Position numbers and translations under genes: made by a program
Shown: positions 1-10,505 of the stretch, piece by piece
Position numbering within the stretch: the stretch's first letter is position 1
Layout: each line of letters begins with the position of its first letter
Notes under the pieces: model-generated
What the model saw: only the letters and a program-made list of their open reading frames with translations
Told to the model about the DNA's origin: nothing
The model's database searches: none
Origin: Tremella fuciformis
Lineage: Eukaryota > Basidiomycota > Tremellomycetes > Tremellales > Tremellaceae
Assembly: GCA_032768795.1 (NCBI GenBank)
Contig: CP136495.1
Location: 684,501 to 748,500, forward strand
DNA length: 64,000 bases
Reading direction: 5' to 3'

Positions 1-889
1 TACCCCATGTCGGTGCATGTCGCAGGTGTGTAACAGGATGAGTGTGGCTCTGCGATTTGGCCTGACCGCCAGTCATGGACGCGATGCAGCGCCTAGGTGT
101 TGAGGTTGTGTTAGGAGAACGGGTCTTGGTGTGGCCGGACGAGCCGGAGCATCTTGACGGCAAGCCCAAGAAGATCGTCACCACTTCCGGGCGGGAGTTT
201 GAGGCCGACTTGGTGGTGAGTTTCCGCATGACAGATCAGAATCCCCCTCTGACACTCAGCTCCCGTGTACTGGTCAGAAGCCCCATGTCTCGTTCATGGC
301 TGCCCTGGCGCCGGCCTGCATCTCCCCCGTCAACAGCCGTATTCATGTCTCGCCGTCCATGCAGATCAGCCCGGATCCTGATCACCCGATTCGCAAGTCA
401 TCGACTGACTCGAACCAGCTGGAGAAGCTTGCCACGCTTCATCTGCACCAATTGCCCACTCCGCCTTCGTCCCGGGAAAGCTCGGACGGTTCGTCGACAT
501 TGTCGGATATACCGGAAGGATACTCGACGGCCCCGTCCTCTTGGCCCTCGAACACGGACGATGCTATAAACGAGGACGTGCCAGAAGACCTGTCACACAT
601 CTTTGCCATTGGCGACTGTGCCGATACCGGAGCGATCCAGGCTGGCCACACGGCATACTATCAAGCCGAAGTGGCCGCGAGAAATATCCTGCGACTGGTC
701 AAGGGAGACGGCGAGGAGCTCGAGGGCTACACGCCCGGTGCGCCAGCCATCAAGGTTTCTCTTGGCATCAAGGAGAACGTCGTCGCGAACGGCGATGTGG
801 TGGAGGTCAAGCACGATGGTGTCGAGGACCTGCGGGCATTGACGATGTGGCCGCTGTTCAACGCGCAGGACATGTCGGTGGAGAGCTAG
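1..889 (+). CDS. AIF/FSP1-like FAD-dependent NAD(P)H oxidoreductase, 3' part
   Basis: C-terminal part of a pyridine nucleotide-disulfide oxidoreductase of the AIF/AMID/FSP1 type, a flavoenzyme passing electrons from NAD(P)H to quinone-like acceptors. Exons read as <1..25, 73..215 and 260..889, with introns of 47 and 44 nt. The start lies outside the window. Visible are a V-M-D-A-M-Q-R-L-G-V-E-V stretch typical of the NAD-binding half, the P-C-T-G-Q-K-P motif created by the second splice, and the late FAD-binding motif I-G-D-C-A-D-T-G followed by Q-A-G-H-T-A. The Ser-rich insert before the last motif is longer than in animal FSP1. The family call is firm. Exact substrate and compartment cannot be read from this fragment. 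Confidence 0.8.
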
Positions 890-1234
890 TGTGGGAAGAG
901 AAGCAAGAGGGGATGCTTCTTGTAGGCTTGGGCTGATCCTCGTGTTGATGGATTGGATGGACTGGCCATCATCGGCCGAAGGAGAGCTGTCGCGTGGTGA
1001 TGGGACGGGTAACGGTACCGTTGTGCATGGTTTGGATCAGCTTGGATTGCATGGGCAGGGGTGGTGCGCATATGTAGCTCGGCGGCTGTCCGCTTGTACT
1101 GGTAACCATGCATATAGTCTGCACAGAAACAGGCCCGTAGAGAGAGATGAGACAGGAGGTGGAGGTGGTCGAGATAGGAACGACAGTTCGGAGTTGTAAC
1201 TCTTCTTCCACCGTCGTTGGTCTGGGTGGGCAAG

Positions 1235-2128
1235 ATGTCAGCTCCACCGACCAAAATCAGCGTCCTGATGGTATGCACGGGGTGAGTCTTCCAGAGCTAC
1301 GAGCTACAGAGAAGAGAGAACTAAGCTTATGAACAGGAAGTGAGTCCCTGCCTGCCTGCGAGGTAGGAGAAGGAGGGTACTGACGCCGCAGTATCTGGTG
1401 AGCTGGGAATTCCCTACGGTCGGTCGGTCGGGGGCTAAGGGCAGCCGCTCGCCAATGGCAGAAGCCGTCCTGGTGCATCTCTACACCCAGCGCGCCTCCC
1501 TGGGCGAGAGAGTAGACCTGCGTGTCGAGTCGGCAGGTACGGATGCGTATCATGTGGGCGAAGAAGCGGACGAGCGGACGGTGGAGGTGTGCAGGAGGGT
1601 GAGCGAGCGAGGGAGCGTAGCGACCGAGCGAGCTCCCCTCTCCCCCTCTCCCCCTCTCCCCCTCTCCCATCTCCTCCCCTTCTGCCATCTCCCTCCCCCC
1701 ACCTTCTCTCTACGCTCGCTCCCGCGTGGAAGGGACCTAACACGCAGCACGGCGTGCCGATCTCCTGTGTCGCGCGGCGTCTCCGCCCGTCCGACTACAG
1801 TTCCTTTGACTATATCCTCGCTATGGACTCTGGGCAGTGAGCATCCTCTCCTTCCCTCTTCCCAGTTTACAGTCTGTGTCGGAGTACTGAGGCCAGCTTG
1901 GGATACATGACCCGTAGTCATCGTCCTGCATCCAACGACGCTGGGCGCCACGCCCACATCGCCCTCTTTGGAGCATACGACCCTTCCCTTGCCCCAGGGG
2001 CCAAGGCGCAGAGTATCGCCGACCCGTATTACGGCGGCAAGAGCGGGTTTGAGAGATCCTACGAGCAGTGCGTGACGTACGCCAATGGATTCCTGGACCA
2101 CCTGGAGCGCAAGTACCCCTCGACATAG
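1235..2128 (+). CDS. LTP1: Low-molecular-weight protein tyrosine phosphatase (LTP1-like) with microexons
   Basis: Cytosolic acid phosphatase removing phosphate from phosphotyrosine. Proposed exons are 1235..1281, 1337..1339, 1392..1397, 1445..1598, 1748..1836 and 1897..2128, giving 176 aa (family usually ~155-160). Joining them produces the exact family signature V-C-T-G-N-I-C-R-S-P-M-A-E-A: the nucleophilic Cys is in exon 1, Asn comes from a 3-nt exon, Ile-Cys from a 6-nt exon plus one base, and the catalytic Arg opens exon 4. The general-acid D-P-Y motif is in the last exon. Every junction is GT-AG, the three introns in the loop are 55, 52 and 47 nt, and the middle one has a clear CTGAC branch site. 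Without the microexons the loop lacks N-I-C. Intron 4 carries a CCCCTCT repeat. Its 3' end faces the 3' end of the Rheb gene. Confidence 0.85.
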
Positions 2129-2835
2129 ACACCAAAATAGACAAGAGCCACGATCACTTATCATCTACTATAATAAAAGAACACGATAGACAAACCATGT
2201 GGCAACCATGTGGCAACCATGTGGCAACCATGTGGCTTTTACTAATGTCATTAGCTTCTCTCGGGGTCACCCATTAGACCGTTTTCCTAATGACAATTAC
2301 CTTTGACCGCTTACTCCGGAATGTCCCGATGACTCCGACTACGCCCGAAGCCCGCACCGTATAATAGAATACATGAGACAAACCATGTGGCCCACAGGTT
2401 CCCGTGAATTTCACGGGTCAAGACACTAGTACATCATATCATCGCATGGACATGGCTGTGCCGCCGGCATGAGGCCCGGTGTGGCTGAGGACTGGTGGGA
2501 CGTGGCTATATGTGTGTATCTGCGATGGCGATCGGGCCCTCGATCGCTCGTACTTGCAGAAATAGACGAGACGAACTGTACCAAGGGGCGCCGATCGAGC
2601 GCAGCGCAGAATGAAGGACGGACGACGTATTATGATCACACTACCCCTTTGACAATGGCGTGAACGGAGGGGATCAGGCTCGGTAAGATGGGAAAGAGGT
2701 CGATTATCGCTGCATGCGGGCAGATGGTGGTGGATGGCGGATTAGGAAGGCGGGGCGGTGGCAATAGGGAGAGGCGGCGGGTCGTGTTTGGGGTAGTGCA
2801 TTGGGGAGAAGCGAGATGAAGGTGGAGAAGCGAGG
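2129..2835. other. Convergent intergenic region without a gene
   Basis: About 700 bases between the stop of the tyrosine phosphatase and the stop of the Rheb gene. It holds the 11-bp tandem repeat listed separately and short open frames without family motifs or splice support. I see no RNA gene in it. Confidence 0.6.
2194..2235. repeat. 11-bp minisatellite, about four copies
   Basis: The unit accatgtggca is repeated head to tail nearly four times just downstream of the phosphatase stop codon. A single further copy of the core (aaaccatgtgg) occurs near 2380. It lies in the 3' UTR or spacer and shows no coding role. Confidence 0.85.
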
Positions 2836-3543
2836 CTACTTGCCCCACGACCACCAGCTCGACTTCTTCTTCTCGAGCGGCGGGTTGTACTGCGATTGCA
2901 TCTCCTTGAGGAGAGCCTCGAACGCCTTGCCTGGCGTTGTCAGCTCGGCAATGGACAGCATACCCAGTACGCACCGACGTTCTTGTTGTCCTTTGCTGAG
3001 GACTCGATAAAGCCCGCATGGAGCTTCTTGGCCAGTGCCTCGCCCTCGGCAGTAGTCACACGCCTGACGTCAGCCAGTATGCCCGCCGGCCCGGCAGGCA
3101 GACCCACCGTTCGCTCGCTGCGAGGTCGCACTTCTGGCCTACAATCACACATGGCACCTTTTCCAGCCCGGCAAAATCGAGAATCTTGTCGTGGACAATC
3201 TGGATCATTTCAAACGACTGCCGCGAGTTGATCGAGTACACCAGCATATAGCCATGAACGCCGACGGCGTATTTGGACTGGAAGAGCGTGTACTCGTCCT
3301 GCCCTGCCGAGTCTATGATCTCGCACTCGTAGTCGATGCCGTCGAACGAGACGTTCTTGTGCGATGTTGCCTCGATGGTGGGAAAGTACTGCTCGTTGTA
3401 CGTCGGCGGTGCGACGTATTGTTGTGTCAATGACGTCTTGCCTGGTTGATCAGAGCCGCGTCTTGGGCTGAAGACTCGGACTCCTCACCGACACTGGGCG
3501 AACCCATGATGACAACCTTTCTCTTGAGATTGCCCGTTGACAT
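2836..3543 (-). CDS. RHB1: Rheb-type small GTPase
   Basis: Ras-superfamily GTPase acting upstream of TOR and in nutrient signalling. Exons (minus) are 3489..3543, 3108..3441, 2975..3063 and 2836..2930, giving 190 aa from the ATG at 3543 (Rheb is usually ~184 aa). Introns are 47, 44 and 44 nt; the first interrupts the P-loop, which reads G-S-P-S-V-G-K-T after splicing. The effector region Y-F-P-T-I-E-A-T, G3 D-S-A-G-Q-D-E and G5 E-S-S-A-K are present. Two oddities: the G4 motif reads Q-K-C-D instead of N-K-x-D, and the predicted C-terminus (S-S-W-W-S-W-G-K) has no CAAX prenylation box. The reading frame is open far upstream of the chosen ATG, so a longer protein is possible; 3543 was chosen because it gives the normal family length. 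Confidence 0.85.
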
Positions 3544-6462
3544 CTTGAGACTCTCGTCTTCTGTCTCTAGCTCTTCCGAGTCGGATCCGTCCGATGATAT
3601 CGAGGCGAAAGTGCGCAGGCGCTCTCGGGATTTGGCGCGTGTGACACCGGATGCTATACGAGCTTGCCACGGCTCGACGGGGAAGGCAGGGAGGTAGGGG
3701 AAGGTTGGAGGTGGCGTAGCTGGCGAAGGTGGCTCGGTGTTTCGCGAGCTGTTGGAGGTGATCGACGTTGTGCGTGAGATTTTCAGCGGCGTCGGTGGAA
3801 GATTGATGTGCGTGGGCCGATGGGTCGCGACGGTCATTGCCAGAGATGAGTTGGGTCGAGAGCGTGGAGCGCCGTGGGGCAGGAGATGCGGTGAGACGGG
3901 TACGGCGGCGATCGAGTTCCGGCGCGACGCCGATGTAGGCAGGGGAGTAGGCGTGGAGGGGATGGGCGGAGGCGATATGGTCGGCGCGATGAGAGAGGTG
4001 GAAGAGGACGGGTCGGAGACGCGCCGGGCGCGGTCGGCGCAGGGAGCGCGGTAGGAAGCCGTTTCGACCAGGATTGGCGCGAGTATGGAGAGTCGACGTG
4101 TAAGAGAGGGAGGCGAGTGCCGTGAGGGTGGTGTGAAGGGGAGAAGGGAGAGATCGTTGTCAGTGCTTGTTCTCTTTCTTTGCGATGTTGCCACTGGTGC
4201 TACCGCCGCCGCTGCTGAGAGAAGGGAGAGGGAGGTGAGGGGAAAGCTTAATGAAAGGACCGAGGCCTCTTTGCGGGTCCGCTGCTGAAGAAAGTGGTGC
4301 TCGGGACAGATGTGAGGGACGCGGTGGCCAATTGGTGAGAAGAAGAGATGAGAAGAAATGAGAAGAGAAGAGAAGAGTGGAACGAGGTGTGTGTGACGCG
4401 AGATGCTCTTGCCGGAGAGAACGAGGTGCGATAGATGACAGAGATCCCAAAGGGTGAGACGAGTATACGCTTTGACCTCTCTCTGTTGTTGAATGTGAAT
4501 GAGGATGATTGCTCCGCTGTTCTCGGGCGTGCGAGCGCGAGAGGGGTGTCGCCGAAGACGCGACGGGTGATCGCGACGAGGTGTGAGAGGGCGGTGACGA
4601 CTACCTCTGTGCAATTCCCAGGATCCAGAGGTCTGTGCGAAATGAAAAACAGACGACGACACGGACACTGGCCAGGTACCCGGGATGGCGCAGCGCCGAT
4701 GGTCCGAGCGTAGCGTCACTCGAGCCGGACCGACAGGGGCGAATCCGGAGCAGAGTAATGTCAAGTGGTGTTGTGATGATGATGTGGGGTTGGACGAGGA
4801 GCAGAAGAGAAGAAAGGAGCTGACGATGGGCAAGAGAGGGGGGTGGCAAACGACACGCCTTTTGAGCCTGCCTGCCTGCTGCACGTCTGTCCGTCTGCCT
4901 GTCTGCCTGTCTGCCTGCCTGTCTGTCTGTCTGTCTGTCCGTGCTCGGGGACACGGTGGGGTATCAACGTTTCTGCCTGCTTGCCTGGCTGGGCGATCGA
5001 GCCAAAGGTCAAGTCGATCCAAACGAGTGACCGTGCACCGAAGACCGGCCACGCAAGGACACCAAAGGAAGCGAGAGGCGGTGAGGCGACAGCGTGCACG
5101 GGGGGAAGAGGACGATGATGTACGCTCGCCGCCGGGCCGGTGGTCATGATGGCCAACGGCAAGTGATGACTCGCTTGCGGCTCGTCTGCTTCTTCTTCTG
5201 AGGGGTGCCTTCCTTTGCTTCGACTCGCCGGGCCCGGCAGACAGGCAGACACGCCGCCATACGGCGCCTAAAGGGCGTGATGGCGGTGGCAAGATCCGGC
5301 TGCGGCATCGGCAGCGGCAGCGGCTTGGACACGAGAGGAGACCACTCGTCATTCGGACTCTGTCTTTCGCTTGGCGAGGGCGATAGATTGGGCGCGCGGG
5401 CGTAGACGCCGGCGCAGTCGGTAGACATGACCGGTGTGGGAGGATGCAGGAAGAGGAAGGGATGGCTTTGGGTTCTTCGGACAAGGACAGGACACCCTCC
5501 AACGGAACGACCCAGAGGCATGACTGGGATCTGCCATCTGCCATCTGATGGATGGATGGGTGGATGGATGGCATGGTTCCAGCTTCCAATGCCTCCGACC
5601 AGCGAGACCCGCCAGAAAGGACCAAAGTGGTGGAGAGAGAGGTAGCGGCGGCAACGGCAATGGCAGTGGGTATGAAGGGAGGGAGACTCACCGTCCGTGC
5701 AGCGATAACAGTCCAACAGAAGACCCAAGATCCGTCCGGCCCGGCGCCAATGTCCTTTCTCACGCTGTGGCTTGCTTCCTCGAGCGGTCGGTCGGTGTGT
5801 GGTGGCGTGGGGTGGGTGGTGTGATGCGGGACAGTGTGCAGTCGAGGAGTGGCGTTGTGGTGACAAGAGGAGACAAGATGGAGCAGCGTGACTGTACAAG
5901 GTGGTGTGAGGATGGTGGGGAGACCGGTGCAAACTCTGTGAGTGCGGCGGTAGTCGTCTGCCCCAGGCGAGGTGGTCAGATCCGAAGACCACGACTGGCT
6001 GGGCTCGCTTAGACGTCGTCGGCGTGCGTGTCCTTGCTTGCTTGCTTGTGACTCTGTGCCGGTATCGTCGGCGAGGCGAGCGAGCGAGCGTGTGGTGCTG
6101 TGTGGTGTTGTGACTGCTGCACACTGACACGACACTGCACACGCGAACAGCAAGTTAGTCGTGACTGTGGATGGGGGATCGGAGATGGCGACCCGGTCCA
6201 GGCTATCGGAGCAATGGTCCGAATGCTGCTGCTCACCAGAGTCGATGAAAGCGGCAATTAGCCCTGTACCCTGGTCGACCCCTAATCTAACGATACTCCT
6301 GCTCTTCTGCCAGCTACGGACCCAAATCCTCGGGAGACTCGGGAGAGGCGTGGCGCAGAACAGCGAGTGAGTGAGCCAGTGGGCGATCACGTTCCGTGTG
6401 AAAGAGAGGGTGGTTGAGCACCTGTAGATAGATCTGGGTACAGCGACTGTGTCTATCAGCAC
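3544..6462 (-). other. Long open leader in frame with Rheb; possible N-terminal extension
   Basis: The frame of Rheb exon 1 stays open for about 970 codons upstream. The part nearest Rheb, from an in-frame ATG at 3837, would add 98 residues rich in Ser/Pro/Thr with an acidic-serine tract (S-S-D-G-S-D-S-E-E-L-E-T-E-D-E), which looks like ordinary disordered protein. Further upstream the translation is dominated by simple repeats such as D-R-Q-T and by low-complexity Pro/Ser/His runs, and other frames are open too, so that part is more likely 5' UTR, introns or promoter. No domain is recognisable. Confidence 0.4.
4868..4941. repeat. CTGC/CTGT microsatellite
   Basis: A run of tetranucleotide units (ctgc, ctgt, ctgtc variants) in the Rheb leader. 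Any translation of it gives a meaningless repeated D-R-Q-T or C-L-S-V peptide. A smaller gatg-type repeat lies near 5546-5572. Confidence 0.85.
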
Positions 6463-6975
6463 TTGTTCAAGCGCTTATACAGTTGTTCGTCCGGCAGAGC
6501 ACTCACCTATATTGGGATCGGGGCGAGACCGGACAAATATAACGAACGGCACAGATGCCTGGCAGAAGTACAACGTGCAATCCAAGATCAAGATCAGAAG
6601 GAGTATACAGCTTTGTACCCAGACGAGCGATCAAGAGAAGCGAGGGAGGAAGACGGGGAGGAAGAATAGGAGGAGGGAGGGATGACAGGTGATAAGAGCA
6701 AATAGTCTGGCTGCACTGCACGCGCTTGATCAAGTCTCAAGGGTGCTCCGACCCGGGTTTGCGAGGGGTGCTCGAAGGGGCAGGCACAGGGGAGTCCAGT
6801 ATCAAGGAGAGTTTGTAGTAGCCACTGAAGGAGAGAGCGAGAGATGCGTTTCAGCCATGCCCACAGGCTAAAGGACCCCTCCTGCGCCGCGCATCGGAAG
6901 CGAGTCTCGGTCATGCCCACCAGCCTCAGTACAAGTGCGATCTCGTGCATCGCCCATGCTATGCTCTGCGCACAC
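6463..6975. other. Intergenic spacer, no gene seen
   Basis: About 500 bases between the Rheb leader and the 3' end of the AP-3 mu gene. Only short unsupported open frames are present. It probably holds the AP-3 mu terminator and distal Rheb promoter; I see no specific element. Confidence 0.5.
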
Positions 6976-8719
6976 CTACCACCGCACCTCCACCTTGCCT
7001 GCGATGGCCGACATCCGCACGCCCTTGAACGGCTTGTAGTTCTCCCCGTGCACTTTGAGCTGGTCAATCTTGATTCCAGAGTAAGAGTAGTGGGGGATGG
7101 TGAATGTCACTGAGAATGCCGGGGAGGGGACGGGCTGCGGATCGCTGCTTGTCAACGATCCCATACGAGAACGCCGACAGGGGGGACTGACGACGATGTG
7201 AATGACCCCGTCAGCGTTGGCGGCTTCTCTTGCGATGTCAACGACGCCAGTGACCACTTGAGCATCTGCCCCTCAGCCTCATCCCACCTCATCACCCTGT
7301 ACTGACATGTGTGTGCGGGTCAAACTCCCACGTCCCGCCGCCCACAAACCCGCTCGACATCTCTCCCTTGCCCGCTCCCAATGCCGGCCCAGACATCCCT
7401 ATTGGTCGCTTGTCCCCCGTCACAGTGGCCGAGGCACTATGCGTGCCTTCGCCCAGGAAGATCTCCACCACGATATCCTCCAATGGCCTGTTGGACAATT
7501 TCGACATCAGTGTCAGCGAGAAATGACCTTCACGTCAGCTGGATCTCGGGTGACACTGCCAGCTCACCTCCAGACTCATCGATCGTCAGGGAAGGCGTGA
7601 GGTGGAATGGCAGCTGAGACTTCGAAGACGAAGCTTGGTAGTCCAGCAGCCTGAACCGGCCGTCGGGCGGTACAAAAGACAACAAGTGGTCTCGCTCCCA
7701 CCGGCCGTGTCTGATACACGGATGGAAGGCCGGATTAGACAAGAGTTCCGGCTTTGAGAGCGAGAGGAGGAGATCGGGGTTCCCGGAAAGGCGCGAGTTG
7801 GCGATGATCCGTCCCCACACGACAGAGGAGATCACAGTTCCTCTCCTACTTGTGAGCGAGACCCTTCTATGGTAGTGTTCTCGACGTACCGGTCGACTAT
7901 GGCATCCAGCCGCTCCTCCACGTCAAAGTATATCTCGTTATTCGCATGCCGGACGTTCGTCTTGCGCCACGGTATCGGCGCTGCAAGCGGAGCAGAGGCG
8001 GGTGCTTGTAGTCTGCGCTGTGAGCTGATCGCACTCGGACCCGCTGGGAAGCTCACCCTGATACGCCGGCGACGTTGAGCAACTTGCGCATCAGGGTCGG
8101 AGGCAGGACGATCTCTTTCAGCATGGCAGGTTCCATCATCGCTGGGTGGCCCTCGTCCAGCATCTCCTCAATGAGCTGGAGTTAGCGGTCTGCTCATCTG
8201 GAACGTAGGGTAGCGCACCATGTAGACGATATCAAAGTTGTCCTTCAACGTCGTCTCCGTAACATCGCCCAGGTAATCCTCCAAAGTCGCAATGAATCGC
8301 TCAAGGAACGAAAAGGCAAGCAGCGGATTGACTGATCATCAGCTCCGCACTCAACCTCCAGAGAAGAGCTGACCCTCCTGGGATACCGGGACCAAGAACT
8401 TGAGCCCTTCACGGCGGATATGACACAGCGCGGCGCCGGCCATGCCGCCCCCGCGAGAGAGCGTGTTGACCCATATGATCGGCGGCAGCTGGGCATCCTT
8501 GGATGTGGACGGCGTGGAGAGCGAGCGCTTCAGGGCATGGTTGTAGGCGTCGATGTGGATGGACGGGTAGGACGGGGGGTGGTGCGAGAAGTGAGAGCTG
8601 ATGAGTGGCTTTCTGCGGGTCAGCGACACAGCTCCCTTTGAGGCCTCATTTGGGTGATCAGGGGGGTAAGATGCTCACCCCACTGGGTCCAGGATGATGA
8701 TGCCGTCTATACGTGCCAT
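6976..8719 (-). CDS. APM3: AP-3 adaptor complex subunit mu
   Basis: Medium subunit of the AP-3 adaptor, which sorts cargo from the Golgi/endosome to the vacuole and reads tyrosine-based sorting signals. Nine exons (minus): 8679..8719, 8374..8612, 8219..8331, 8057..8175, 7890..8012, 7568..7845, 7307..7527, 7192..7265, 6976..7147, giving 459 aa. The frame closes at every junction and introns are 40-67 nt. The N-terminal longin-like half (I-D-G-I-I-I-L-D-P-V-G) is followed by the mu3 hinge I-P-W-R-K-T-N-V-R and N-N-E-I-Y-F-D-V. The mu homology domain shows F-H-P-C-I-R, L-S-F-V-P-P-D-G-R-F-R-L, F-D-P, and near the C-terminus Y-K-P-F-K-G-V-R. Length and motif order match mu3 proteins. The start is the first ATG giving the family N-terminus; it faces the NSA1 start across a short shared spacer. 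Confidence 0.93.
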
Positions 8720-8939
8720 GTTTGCTCGAGATACAACGCTCAATTCAGACTGCATGAGCGCACTGGCATGCTCGTCACCGCGGTTCTACGAGTAGACCAC
8801 GTGACATACTCTGGGGCTCCGCTATTGTTCGAAGACAGACTTCAACTTTTTCCGGCTGCGCTCTTTGCACACTCGCTTCTTGCTCAAGGTCGTCGACACC
8901 AACCACTGCGAAGTGTTCGGCTTGAACAGCGCCCCCAAA

Positions 8940-10413
8940 ATGGTCCAGGCCTTGTCTTTTCTCGCTCCGTCTCTCCATCCGAACACACTCACAGATATCA
9001 CCCTTCCCCTTCCCTCGTCTTCCTCGTCAACGCCTAAGGATGCCATCGTCAAGCACCTCGCGATCAGACACGGCTCACATCAACCCATCAGTCTACTCAA
9101 ACACATAATAGCGACCTCAGAGGACTCTTCTCATGCCAGTTAACTCGGCACTCGAGGAAGCGCAGCTGACGATCAGATCTTAGTGGCCGACGACCAATAC
9201 CGCCTCTCTCACATCGAGCTGAAGGGAGATGCCCCGCCCGAGGTGCTCGAGCAGTATACTTCGCCCAGCTCCAAAAACGCTACCTGGGCAGGACTGGCGG
9301 CGGTCAAAGCGTAAGCTGCGCGCTCGTTCATAGTTGCAGCTGACTTGTAGCGGTACCATCGCGACACTCTCGTCTGGCCACACCACCCTTCTCCACCTTA
9401 CGTTCTCCGAGGGCGCAGGGCCATCCACAACACGCCTCCCGAGCCCCATCACCTGCATCGGTGCATCTCCATCAGGCGCCTCGTTCGCCGTGGCAGGCAA
9501 CGAAGTGGACCTGACGATCCTTGACGTGGAGCGGGCGTTCGCCGCGCCGTCCATGGCCGTCCCTGGCCGGTGGAAAGATTCAACGTTGCCGGGCGAGACG
9601 TGGCGCGGAAAGAATGTCAGCTAAGCGAATTCCTAGATTCAACAGCTGACGCTCAGCTACCCATGACCGCCTTAAAGCTGCGGCCACCGATACACCACCT
9701 CTGTCTATCTTTCTTGCCGGAGCACGAAGACCTCTTGGTGACGGGCACAAAAGCGGGCAGTGTGAGACGGTACGACACGCGCCAGCGGAAACCCGTAGCG
9801 GACTGGCACGTCGCCCAAGAAGGCGGCGTAGGGTGCGTGTTGCCCGGCAGGGCAGAACAGTGCGTCTCCTTCTGTCATGCGACTTCGCGCGGCGCGGCTT
9901 ATGAATAGTGAACTGCTGTTCTCGGACCGGGCGGCCCTGACTGCCTCGCTGGACTTGCGCACCGGGAAAGTTCTCTTCACCTTCCCTGCCGCTCCGACGA
10001 CACACCACCTCGTCTCTGTCCCGCCTCAATCGAGAGAAGCCGACGGGAGTCGACGGACGGTCGCAGCGAGTATGAGCTCGGACGCCACGCTCAGGGTGTA
10101 CGACGCGACGCCGCCCCCTGCGACGGCTGGTGGGAAGCTGCTCGGAGAGGGCAAGAAGGGGATTGTGGCTGGTTCAGTGGGCGGAGTGGGCATTGGCGGA
10201 TTCGTCGTGAGAGGGTGGACGGACTTGCCGGATCCTCGAGAAGGAGAAGGCGGCGCTGGGGACCTGGAGCAGGATGTGGGTACGGGCGACGAGGAGGATG
10301 ATGAGGAAGATGGGGATATGTGGGAGGGGATGGACGAGGTGGAGGATGATGAAGGGTCTTCGGATGAGGGGGCAGAGGCGCAGCCAAGGAAGCGGCGCAA
10401 GGGACAAGCATAG
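8940..10413 (+). CDS. NSA1: NSA1/WDR74-like 60S ribosome assembly WD-repeat protein
   Basis: Nucleolar WD-repeat factor of the pre-60S particle. Exons read 8940..9138, 9184..9310, 9351..9615, 9657..9832 and 9909..10413, giving at least 423 aa. The family signature G-R-W-K-x-S-x-L-P-G-E-T-W-R-G-K-N followed by L-R-P-P-I-H-H and V-T-G-T-K-A-G-S-V-R-R-Y-D is clear. The C-terminus is a long acidic tract ending in a basic cluster (P-R-K-R-R-K-G), as expected for a nucleolar protein. The 5' end is uncertain: the frame is open back to about 8804 without an ATG and would add a plausible F-L-L-K-V-V-D segment, so a further upstream exon is likely. Its 3' end converges on the SAF1-like gene, with 92 bases between the stops. 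Confidence 0.85.
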
Positions 10414-10505
10414 TCCCAAGTCGCATGTATCTTGGGCATGCCAGCACTTGTCGCATCGTTAAACTCGTGTACACTCTACGTTCCATCTCAAGTCGTCAAG
10501 TCGTC

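Noticed and set aside
3427..6462. Single 1011-codon ORF as an independent protein
   Set aside because: Its 3' end is Rheb exon 1 read through an intron, and most of the rest is microsatellite or low-complexity translation. Only the proximal ~98 codons are kept as a possible Rheb extension.
7864..7889. A 26-nt intron in the AP-3 mu gene
   Set aside because: Too short. Using the acceptor 18 bases further on (44-nt intron) keeps the frame and improves the match to mu3.
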